Of a stretch of DNA of 64,000 nucleotides, positions 1-6,683 are shown piece after piece. The notes beneath the pieces were generated by a model that ran no database searches, was not told the DNA's origin, and saw nothing but the letters and a program-made list of their open reading frames with translations. Source of the DNA: Halobellus ruber (lineage in GTDB: Archaea > Halobacteriota > Halobacteria > Halobacteriales > Haloferacaceae). The stretch lies in assembly GCF_014212355.1 (NCBI RefSeq), contig NZ_JACKXD010000003.1:124001-188000 (forward strand), written 5' to 3'. Numbering within the stretch: position 1 is the first letter of the stretch; each line of letters begins with the position of its first letter. The position numbers were made by a program, and so were the translations under genes.

Positions 1-323
1 TTCTGCGCCATCTCCGCCGCCTGGCTGCGCGCCCCATCGGCGGCCAGCGGCCGAACGAGTTCGACGCGGCGACGTTCGGTGAACTCGAACTCGCCCGTCC
101 CGCTGAACGACCGGAAGAACTGGTTCGCGTGAGCGGCGGCCTCGGGTTCCCGATGCATAAACAGCGTCGGCGCAACGAGCCCGGCGGCTAAGCTCGATGC
201 CTCGCCGCCGGGAACCTCCTTGTCGAGCACGAGCACATCGTGGTCGGGCGCGAGTTCGGCGGCGATCGCCGAGCCGATGACTCCGGCACCGACAACGACG
301 ACGTCCGCGTCGGCGTCTGACAT
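1..323 (-). CDS. FAD-dependent oxidoreductase (DAO family), N-terminal part
   Basis: The frame reads leftward and runs off the window edge, so only about 107 N-terminal residues are visible. They begin MSDADADVVVVGAGVIGSA, a Rossmann nucleotide-binding strand with the GxGxxG-type glycine pattern that binds the ADP part of FAD. Further on come LVLDKEVPGGEASSLAAG, where an acidic residue ends the second strand and a small-residue stretch follows, as in D-amino-acid oxidase/glycine oxidase-like flavoproteins. The ATG at 321-323 is the first start after the upstream non-coding stretch. The substrate cannot be told from this part. Confidence 0.85.
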   Translation of the reverse strand, partial: MSDADADVVVVGAGVIGSAIAAELAPDHDVLVLDKEVPGGEASSLAAGLVAPTLFMHREPEAAAHANQFFRSFSGTGEFEFTERRRVELVRPLAADGARSQAAEMAQ

Positions 324-723
324 ATGCCACCGTGTGAACGTGGGTCACATAACGCTCCCGTTTTGTTCCGTATCGGATAGCTTGCAAGTACATACCTCCC
401 GGAAGTATCGTGGGACGAACGCGTCGAGGCGCGGCAGGTGACTCATCCGTATCTCGACCGACATCCGAGTCCGGCCCACGCCGGGGCGGCCTGCCCGTCC
501 GGGGTGATTCGCGGGCGGGCGGCATCCGCTTCGACGTCCCCCGTCGTCGGTTTCCGTTCGATGCGGCGGCGAAACGGGGTCGTTTGACTGCGTTGAGGGC
601 CGCATCACAGACGGTTGTGTCAGGCAGTCTTCCGGGAGGAAGGCCGGTCGACGGGGGGCCCGCAACCCGACTACTCGGCTATCGAAACGCTTTTTGATAC
701 ACTCAACTTCGGCTGGAATGCGC
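324..723. other. Non-coding stretch between the flavoprotein gene and tRNA-Phe
   Basis: No convincing gene is seen in these 400 bp; the open frames here have compositions unlike the acidic haloarchaeal proteins around them. The stretch should hold the promoter of the leftward flavoprotein gene and that of the tRNA. An AT-rich run at about 688-700 (ctttttgata) lies roughly 30 bp before the tRNA and is a plausible TATA element. Confidence 0.5.
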
Positions 724-797
724 GCCGCCTTAGCTCAGACTGGGAGAGCACTCGACTGAAGATCGAGCTGTCCCCGGTTCAAATCCGGGAGGCGGCA
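724..797 (+). tRNA. tRNA-Phe (anticodon GAA)
   Basis: A 74-nt cloverleaf can be folded. The 7-bp acceptor stem pairs GCCGCCT with AGGCGGC, the anticodon arm is CTCGA-CTGAAGA-TCGAG with anticodon GAA, and the T loop is in the usual GGTTCAAATCC context; the discriminator base is A. CCA is not encoded. The 3' half is the attachment site of the integrated element that follows. Confidence 0.97.
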
Positions 798-798
798 T
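777..798 (+). repeat. attL: 22-bp direct repeat inside tRNA-Phe
   Basis: This copy covers the end of the T loop, the 3' T-arm strand, the acceptor strand and one flanking base. It is identical to 3489-3510 and marks the left end of the integrated element. Confidence 0.85.
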
Positions 799-1542
799 AC
801 ACCCACTTTTTACTTCGTCGGGTTCGCCTCTGGCGAACCACTCCTCGTAAAAACTTGGGGAAAAACCTCCGGACGCTCCCTTCGGTCGCGTCCGGTGAAA
901 CCGCGACTCGCTCCGCTCGTCGCGGTAGGGCTCGACTAAATAGCGAGCTATTCCCTGTTCGAATCTTGGCGACGCGAGGAGAGCGATTCCCGGAATTCGA
1001 GTGCCGGGGGGCCTCGGATATCATCGCAACAGAGTGCTGAACCTGATTCGGAGATCCCACCCTTCGAGGAGTTGAGTGAGGATTTTGATCCGTGGTCGGC
1101 TTCTGATTCCTGATCGAGTCTATGGCGGCTGAGCGCGAGTGAATGCGAAGTAGTTTCTGATCAAATGTTTCCCGCTCAACAGATAGTGGGATTGCTGAGA
1201 CTCGCGTAGAGAGCCGTAAAATTGAATCAATCATCAAAGGCTGTGAATGGCTGTTACAACTGAATCTACTCAGACAGAAAGCATCACCGACATATATTTT
1301 TGAGTAGTCCAATGTGTCGTTAAGATTGTTAACCACCATCCAAATTCTCAATCCTCGCCTGAGTTGATGGATATGGAGATTGCCGAGGCATCTTCTCTAT
1401 GGGCTGGTGGTGGTTGATGGATGGTTGGCGGGAAACACTTTAGTGATGTCACACACAATATAGACTGTCGGGAATCAACACAACCGTAGGCGGCACCGGC
1501 GTCCAACTGGCCCGCCTACGGGGCCCCCGACGGAGAGAGCCA
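798..1542. other. AT-richer non-coding left part of the integrated element
   Basis: I find no supportable gene in these 745 bp. There are two hairpin-forming stretches: 869-876 pairs with 888-895 (ccggacgc/gcgtccgg), and 901-907 pairs with 919-925 (ccgcgac/gtcgcgg). Base composition is visibly lower in GC than the chromosome on either side, consistent with foreign origin. A possible TATA-like run (acacaatata) lies at about 1453-1462, upstream of the AbrB-like gene. Confidence 0.5.
1484..1521. repeat. Perfect 10-bp inverted repeat upstream of the AbrB-like gene
   Basis: The arms ccgtaggcgg (1484-1493) and ccgcctacgg (1512-1521) are perfectly complementary around an 18-nt loop, ending 21 bp before the ATG at 1543. 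It could be an operator for the AbrB-like protein encoded next, a 5'-UTR hairpin, or an element-specific site such as an origin or recombination site. The sequence alone does not decide. Confidence 0.6.
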
Positions 1543-2346
1543 ATGAGTACGTTAGATGCTCAAGCCAATAAAAGTGAGGATGATGAGGCATACAAGCATA
1601 TGATCCCCTGCGGAAAGTACGAAATGCGCGAGGGGAGCGCCGAGACCCACGGAGGCGACGAAGTTAATGGAACTATTGTTGTTCCCCAGTCGAAAGTCAA
1701 AGCAGCTGGCGCTGGTCCAAAAGAGAACGTCCGCGTCAGAGTCGAAGCGAATGGGGAAACCGCTACAATGGAGAGAAAGATCCACAATAGCGGGAATACC
1801 CTAACCATTCCATACAAAAAGCGAAGAGAACTAGATCTCGAGGCAGGCGATGAGATTGAGTTCTGGATAGAAGCGACTAACGAAAATCCCACGGCTACTG
1901 GTGTGGAGATGCAGGAGACCCTCACAGGTCAAGAGGAGTCATCCCTAGATGGGGAATCTGAAGAGACTTACGTGGTGATTGGCAGCTCATTTACCTACCA
2001 TCTACTCGAAACGGATGACGCGGATGAGACTCTCTGTGGGCTATCGTTAGAAGATGAAGACACTCGAACCGGTAACGACCCCGGTGATTTCCTTGATGGG
2101 TGCCCTGAATGTAAGGCCCGCTCAGCAAAACCAATGAGTTCCGAAGAGATGGTGAGATTACTGAGCGACAAAGTGAGTGGATTCACCGAATCAGAGGGCA
2201 AACCAACAGAATTCAGCCCACGTCAATTAGCGGCTATCAAAGACAGAATAGTTGAGATGGAGGAAACCGAAGCCAAACTTCGAGAATTTAGAGCCCGTGT
2301 CGCTCGATTAGAGCAACGAATACAGGAATTGGAAGGTTCTGGATAA
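1543..2346 (+). CDS. AbrB/SpoVT-like DNA-binding protein with Cys motif and coiled coil (mini-element cargo)
   Basis: The protein has 267 residues. Residues 78-112 (GNTLTIPYKKRRELDLEAG core, then DEIEFWIE) match the swapped-hairpin AbrB/SpoVT pattern of two strands, a basic turn and L-x-x-GD. An earlier stretch at 37-72 (TIVVPQSKVKAAG) may be a degenerate second copy. A middle part (about 150-197) contains a Cys and a CPEC pair that could bind metal, and the last 60 residues are heptad-rich and probably form a coiled coil. The start follows a ggagag Shine-Dalgarno-like run. It lies inside the integrated element and is convergent with the integrase. It probably regulates the element or stabilises it, like an antitoxin; the function is inferred. 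Confidence 0.7.
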   Translation: MSTLDAQANKSEDDEAYKHMIPCGKYEMREGSAETHGGDEVNGTIVVPQSKVKAAGAGPKENVRVRVEANGETATMERKIHNSGNTLTIPYKKRRELDLEAGDEIEFWIEATNENPTATGVEMQETLTGQEESSLDGESEETYVVIGSSFTYHLLETDDADETLCGLSLEDEDTRTGNDPGDFLDGCPECKARSAKPMSSEEMVRLLSDKVSGFTESEGKPTEFSPRQLAAIKDRIVEMEETEAKLREFRARVARLEQRIQELEGSG

Positions 2347-2362
2347 GAGCAGGAGCAGCAGT

Positions 2363-3385
2363 CTAAATCCCGTTGATGTAGTCGCGTCTTTGCTCTACTT
2401 TCACCTCCTCATCGCGCTTGTCATAGTGCTTATCCAGAACATCCTGCCTCACGTTCATCCGATCAGAAACGACCTTCTCCGGCACGTCCTCAGTCAAGAA
2501 GTGAGTGATTGATCCCCGGCGGATCGCGTGAGGGGATACGTTCACTGGGCACTTGCTATAATTCCCATAATCGGCATAGTCGCAGGTATCCCGATCTCGA
2601 CCCTTCGGGCATTCGGAATAGTAGCAGGGCTGAGTCACGCGGTAGATGGTATCCCGAATGCTCGATGGATTCATCCTCCCGTTACGGCTCGTGAGAAGGG
2701 GCTCTCGCCCGTAGTCATCCTCAACCGAGTGACGGTTCTGCTCGATCCAATCCTCGATTACACGGCAAACCTCGGCGTTGAGCGCGATCATTCGCTCTCC
2801 CTCGTCGCCGTTCTTGAGGGGAGTTCCTGAGTCAGGCTGGTGAGTCAGTTCGAGAGGTTCCGCTTCGGGATCGCAATCGGATACGTCCAGAGAGTGAAGT
2901 GCCCCGAGTCGGATCTCGGTATGCCAAAGAATCTCAAGAATCACGTGAGGGCGAGAGGCATACTCGAACTTCCGCTGATATTCGATCAGTGCCTCTGCCT
3001 CCTCTCCATCGAGGATGGCTTCGCTCTGTTCGTCGGTCTTCTTGAGATCGGACATCAAGGCCTCAAATTTCTCGTGAAGGCCTTCCTGAACTGCGTCGAT
3101 GGATTCACACCATCGAATGAATACGCGGAGGGCGTCGAGTTGCCCCTCAAGCGTGATCGGCTTGAGATCGCCGTCATCGCGTCGCCACGTTTTGAACTTC
3201 TGGAGTTTCCGGCCACTCATCTCGTTCATATTGTCGATGCCTTTCTGCTCGCACCATCGGATGAAGTGTTTGAGCCGATAGTGATAGCCGTCGAGCGTGC
3301 TTTTCGATACCTCGTGCTTGCGTGCATCGAGGTACATCTCCTTCGCCTCAACAGGCGAGATGGGTTCGAGTTCGTTCTTCGTCAT
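2363..3385 (-). CDS. Tyrosine recombinase / integrase
   Basis: The protein has 340 residues. It has an N-terminal SAM-like core-binding domain (about 10-115) and a catalytic domain (about 125-340). Expected active-site residues are present: Arg159 (TEIRLGALHSL), His286-x-x-Arg289 (SPHAIRRGSITHFL) and the nucleophile Tyr321 (DKHYDKR). Just before box II there is an insert with four cysteines (254, 259, 268, 279) that recurs in haloarchaeal integrases and may bind zinc. The gene begins about 100 bp from attR, as usual for integrases that act on tRNA 3' ends. It should catalyse integration and excision between 777-798 and 3489-3510. Confidence 0.93.
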   Translation of the reverse strand: MTKNELEPISPVEAKEMYLDARKHEVSKSTLDGYHYRLKHFIRWCEQKGIDNMNEMSGRKLQKFKTWRRDDGDLKPITLEGQLDALRVFIRWCESIDAVQEGLHEKFEALMSDLKKTDEQSEAILDGEEAEALIEYQRKFEYASRPHVILEILWHTEIRLGALHSLDVSDCDPEAEPLELTHQPDSGTPLKNGDEGERMIALNAEVCRVIEDWIEQNRHSVEDDYGREPLLTSRNGRMNPSSIRDTIYRVTQPCYYSECPKGRDRDTCDYADYGNYSKCPVNVSPHAIRRGSITHFLTEDVPEKVVSDRMNVRQDVLDKHYDKRDEEVKVEQRRDYINGI

Positions 3386-3488
3386 AGGCGTTCTCCGAAG
3401 CGCCTGTCTGGGTCAGGATTGCTGTCCCCGCCCCCGCGAGCGGAGCGAGCGGGGGGTCGAAAGACGAGCAGCGCGAAGTCTTTCGGAA

Positions 3489-3510
3489 GTTCAAATCCGG
3501 GAGGCGGCAT
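3489..3510 (+). repeat. attR: 22-bp copy of the tRNA-Phe 3' end
   Basis: This sequence is identical to 777-798. It is immediately preceded by a hairpin with 8-bp arms, cgaaagac at 3458-3465 and gtctttcg at 3478-3485, which may be part of the right-end recombination site. No complete second tRNA gene is present here. Confidence 0.85.
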
Positions 3511-3706
3511 TAGACTCAGAGTTCAAATGCCTGCGGCGCTGAGCGGGCGAGAATTCCGGGATTTTCTCACGACCAACTCGTTGAATTCGATCCGCTACTC
3601 ACTCCATCACCGCGTATACTAACATCCACATTCCAGCAGCGACTATTCACGAACCCTTCGAGGCTCAGGAGAGTGGATTTTCTGCAGCATCTGGGGGGGA
3701 CGCAAG

Positions 3707-4123
3707 CTACGCGCGGTTGGAGGGATCGTGCCCACTGGCGATATTAGGAGGGCAGGTGTCGGTGTCCAGGCCAGGGACTGATTCTCTGTCCATCCGTTCG
3801 AAGATGTCGAGCCACTGCCCTGGCATATCCTCAGCATTGTACACACCTTTGCTCGCCAATCGCAAGATGTGGATTGCCTCGTCCTCACCGAGGGTGTCGA
3901 GTTCCAACTCATCTACTGCCGTTTCGCGTGCCCATTTTGTACTCAGCGTGCCGCGCTGAGTCGCGGCGTAGAAATGGAACCAAAATATGAGGCTTCCCTC
4001 GGACGGAAGTTTCGGTGGGTACTCCGGTTGGAATCGGTCGGGGATAAGCGGGATTCTCGGGATCGCCGAGAGTGCGTCGAGGAAGGCCCGTGGAAATATG
4101 CCGTCGACAAAGTGACTGTCTCC
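3707..4123 (-). pseudogene. Remnant of an unrecognised protein gene
   Basis: An open frame of 138 codons has haloarchaeal composition (for example ETAVDELELDTLGEDEAIH, then DMPGQWLDIFERMDRE) but is closed at its 5' side by a TAG at 4124-4126. The only start-like codon in frame is a TTG near 3904, far inside the conserved-looking part. It is therefore best read as the C-terminal remainder of a larger gene whose front was lost, next to the integrated element and the toxin-antitoxin genes. I do not recognise the family. Confidence 0.5.
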
Positions 4124-4232
4124 CTAAAATCCTGCTCCGACCGAGGTACGTGCCCGTGTACGCACTCATATCCTATGTACGTGAGTCAGGACTCATCTTC
4201 TGAATCGAGTCAGATCGGCCCGCAGTAGGAAA

Positions 4233-4742
4233 CTACGCAACTACTGACGCGGACGTATCGAGTCCGACAGGGCGTGCCTGCTCCCACTCAACAGCGAAGA
4301 CTGCATCGGGAAGCGAGTTGAGTCGCTGTTCTACGACATCAAGCGGGTGCGAGTCGATGAACTGCGCACGTTGATGATCGACAGCCGTTGCCCCATCGTT
4401 CACTTGCAGGTGAACTTGCCCGAGGTCGTCGTGCGTATCATCCTGATGCCACCCAACGAGCAGACTGCGCTCTGGCTCAATCCAGTTGAACCAGTAGTAC
4501 TCGTACGGGTCACTGGTTCGTAATTGAAACCCGAACTCGACCCGCGCATCACTCACCGGGTATTCGTTATCTCCAAGGAACTGCCGCGGGTCTACGTCGG
4601 CGACGACACGGTACGTCCCCGCTTCGCGGGGTTCAGCACGCCGTCGTCGAACATTCTCGAACGTGCCGCTGAGTCGATTCTGGATGCGGTCGTGGAGCCG
4701 CTTGCTCTGTAAGTTCGCCCGGTTAGCGAGGAAGACGACCAT
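4233..4742 (-). CDS. TumE-like (DUF6516-type) putative toxin
   Basis: The protein has 169 residues. It has an N-terminal basic part and a beta-rich core with YEYYWFNW (80-87), then LLVGWHQDDTHDDLGQVHLQ at about 94-113. The order of an aromatic YxYxW strand, a second strand and a His/Asp-rich turn resembles TumE/DUF6516 proteins. Its ATG overlaps the TAA of the upstream wHTH gene by one base (TAATG), so the two should be translationally coupled, with antitoxin first and toxin second. A second, truncated copy lies at 5509-5988. Assignment to TumE rests on pattern resemblance only; a non-toxic partner of the regulator remains possible. Confidence 0.6.
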   Translation of the reverse strand: MVVFLANRANLQSKRLHDRIQNRLSGTFENVRRRRAEPREAGTYRVVADVDPRQFLGDNEYPVSDARVEFGFQLRTSDPYEYYWFNWIEPERSLLVGWHQDDTHDDLGQVHLQVNDGATAVDHQRAQFIDSHPLDVVEQRLNSLPDAVFAVEWEQARPVGLDTSASVVA

Positions 4743-5281
4743 TAGGCGAGTGTCGAGGGGGAGTCAGTCCGCGGTGACGAGAGTTCGATGACATCGTCAT
4801 ACAGTTGGAGGGCGTGCTTTACGAGCCCGAGTTCCGTGTTGATCGTCTCCCACGTGGCGGTCACGTTGCGACGCTCACGAAGCTCCTCAGCCGAGAACTC
4901 CTCGTCAGCAAGTTCTCCTCGGAACTCGTCAAGCGAACTCACGTCGTACTCCGTCGCTAGCTCTTCCTGTTCCTCCTTCAGTTCCGTGAGCTGACTTTCC
5001 AGTTCGTCACGCGAGTGGGCTTCAATCAGGTCCGTCACCTCATCGAAGAGCATCCGGACCGGGTTCAGATCGTAGGCTTTCGTCCCGTCGACAGTCGTTT
5101 CCGTGACCCAGTCGTCACTCTGGAGTCGTTGGAGTTCATCGTCGGCCGTTGCGCGCGAGACGTCTGCCCGGTCTGCGATCTCCTGCACTGGAGTTGGCTC
5201 GTCCAGCAGCTCCACGACGTGCCGGACGCGCTCACGCCCACTCATACTCTCCGTCCACGATCCCTGGTTCGATTCAGCCAT
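4742..5281 (-). CDS. wHTH regulator, DUF7342-type (putative antitoxin)
   Basis: The protein has 179 residues. Residues about 10-75 form a winged helix (VQEIADRADVSRATADDELQ as recognition region), followed by KAYDLNPVRMLFDEVTDLI and a Glu-rich coiled coil (about 95-125). The C-terminal motif RRNVTATWETINTELGLVKH is, as far as I recall, shared by the haloarchaeal DUF7342 regulators. I chose the ATG at 5279-5281 because an AT-rich element (5308-5317) lies at the leaderless distance; a longer frame reaches 5329 but would cover that element. It is coupled to the TumE-like gene, and autoregulation is likely. Confidence 0.75.
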   Translation of the reverse strand: MAESNQGSWTESMSGRERVRHVVELLDEPTPVQEIADRADVSRATADDELQRLQSDDWVTETTVDGTKAYDLNPVRMLFDEVTDLIEAHSRDELESQLTELKEEQEELATEYDVSSLDEFRGELADEEFSAEELRERRNVTATWETINTELGLVKHALQLYDDVIELSSPRTDSPSTLA

Positions 5282-5307
5282 TCTATTAGGTCTTGCACTG
5301 CCCCATT

Positions 5308-5317
5308 CAAATAATTT
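5308..5317 (-). promoter_or_regulatory. TATA-like element for the wHTH/TumE-like operon
   Basis: On the minus strand the sequence reads aaattatttg, centred about 30 bp before the ATG at 5281. This is the usual position for a leaderless haloarchaeal transcript. Confidence 0.55.
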
Positions 5318-5508
5318 GGCTCTGCTCAAATATCTAAGCCGCCCAGCCGGTTCTTGGAACCGAGTTACCGACCACGAGCCGGAACTGTGACCGCACTTCG
5401 ATCCACTCAGTTGTGACTGCGTAGAGGATCTCGAAACGTACTCGCGTACGTACCTGTGTGATATTCAGGTACATAGGTGACCGCCTGACTTCTCGTGTCG
5501 CTCAGAAC

Positions 5509-5988
5509 TCAGCAAAACACGGGCCTCTCACGTTCCGTGGCAGCGGAATCGAATCCGACGGGTCGTCCCTGCTCCCACTCGACAGCGAGGGCTGCGTCTC
5601 GAAGCGAGTGGAGTCTGCGTTCGACGACATCCAGTGGATGTGAGTCGATGAATTCCGCTGATTCGTGCGCGACGGGTGTCGCACCGTCGTTCACCTGCAA
5701 GTGAACCGGGCCGAGGTCGTCGTGCGTGTCGTCCTGATGCCAGCCGACAAGCAGACTTCGGTCTGGCTCGATCCAGTTGAACCAATAGTACTCGTGTGGC
5801 TCACCGGTCTGCAGTTGAAACCCGATCTCGATCCGCGCGGTCGTCACCGGGTACTCGTCGTCACCAAAGAACTGGCGTGGGTCTACCTCAGCGACGACCC
5901 GGTACGGGCCGGCTTCACGCGGTTCAGCACGTCGCCACCGAACGGTCTCGAACGCACCGCTGAGCCGGGTCTGGATACGGTCGTCACA
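5509..5988 (-). pseudogene. Truncated second copy of the TumE-like gene
   Basis: From DDRIQTRLSGAFETVRWRR to the C terminus the translation follows the 4233-4742 protein almost residue by residue (for example YYWFNWIEPDRSLLVGWHQD). The nucleotide match is estimated by eye at roughly 80-85% in the core. The first 17 or so residues are missing and no start codon lies at the right place; upstream the frame runs into unrelated sequence antisense to the DUF302 gene. No second regulator gene is next to it. It looks like a tandem duplication that lost its 5' end and its antitoxin partner. Confidence 0.8.
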
Positions 5989-6080
5989 ACTGCCGGCGGT
6001 CGTCCCCGGCCGTAGACATACCGTCGGGAGAAGGAGTGGCGCTGTCGACGCCCCGCACCGAGCCACGCGGTCAAAAAAGA

Positions 6081-6088
6081 TTATTTGG
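6081..6088 (+). promoter_or_regulatory. TATA-like element for the DUF302 gene
   Basis: The run ttatttgg, preceded by an A-rich stretch, is centred 28-29 bp before the ATG at 6113, consistent with leaderless transcription. Confidence 0.55.
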
Positions 6089-6112
6089 AGCGTCCGGGTA
6101 CGGCGGGATAGA

Positions 6113-6568
6113 ATGAGCCACGCCCGCACGCCGACAAGCGAGGAGGCGTTGCACCTGACGCTGGATATGGACTTCGAGGACGCCGTCCCGCACGTCCAAC
6201 TCGAACACGAACTGGCCGACTTCGAGACCGTGAAGGTGACCCGCCTCGACGAGATGATCGAAGGGATGCTCGGCGAGGCGGTCGAGCGGACGGCGCTGCT
6301 CGTCGTCTGCCACCCGGAGATCGCCCGCGACGCGCTCGCAATCGACCGCACCCTCGCCGGGATGCTCCCGTGTACGACCGTCGTCTACGAGAAGCAGGAT
6401 GACGACCGGGTGCACGTCCATCACGTCTCGGCGACGAAGGCGATCCGGGATCTCGGGTGTTGCCCCGAGGGGACCGAAGCCACCGTCGACGACCTCGTCG
6501 AACTGACCGCCGAGCGGATGGCGACCGTCTGGGAGAACATCGAACGCCACGCCGACGAACGCGGGTAG
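6113..6568 (+). CDS. DUF302 domain protein
   Basis: The protein has 151 residues and is predicted to be soluble. The pattern of an early strand and helix (FEDAVPHVQLEHELADFETV), a middle VVCHPEIARDALAIDRTLAG and then TTVVYEK is typical of DUF302, a small alpha/beta fold found in many prokaryotes with no settled reaction. Two adjacent cysteines (DLGCCPEGT) lie in the C-terminal third. It has its own promoter at 6081-6088 and stands alone, 115 bp before the FNT-Usp gene. Confidence 0.8.
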   Translation: MSHARTPTSEEALHLTLDMDFEDAVPHVQLEHELADFETVKVTRLDEMIEGMLGEAVERTALLVVCHPEIARDALAIDRTLAGMLPCTTVVYEKQDDDRVHVHHVSATKAIRDLGCCPEGTEATVDDLVELTAERMATVWENIERHADERG

Positions 6569-6683
6569 GCGGCGCGGGCGCCACCCGTCCCCCGCACTGA
6601 ACCCCGCCCGATCGGCCGCCGTCTCGCGTTCTCCCGATCCCGAAGACAAAATCATTTCACCCCGTGTGACGGTACACGAACCA

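Larger units (their letters stand above)
777..3510. mobile_element. Mini integrated element in tRNA-Phe (attL to attR, 2.7 kb)
   Basis: The 3' end of tRNA-Phe (777-798) is repeated exactly, 22 of 22 bases, at 3489-3510. Between the two copies lie a tyrosine integrase whose start is next to the right repeat and one AbrB-like gene reading the other way. About 745 bp of AT-richer non-coding DNA follows the tRNA. This is the standard layout of an integrase-mediated element targeting the 3' end of a tRNA gene, with the intact tRNA retained at the left end. No replication, capsid or conjugation gene is seen, so the element is either a minimal satellite-like unit or the remains of a larger virus or plasmid. 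Confidence 0.85.

Noticed and set aside
945-985. tRNA-like sequence (gttcgaatct context) after tRNA-Phe
   Set aside because: The T-stem halves do not pair and no acceptor or anticodon stem can be folded.
779-1351. A 190-codon open frame on the minus strand covering the tRNA 3' end and following DNA
   Set aside because: It reads through the tRNA acceptor sequence, lacks acidic composition and has no promoter or family resemblance; treated as chance.
4140-4190. Repeated gtacgtg/cacgtac-like motifs, echoed near 5440-5480
   Set aside because: Short and irregular; could be operators of the wHTH protein, but spacing and symmetry are not consistent.
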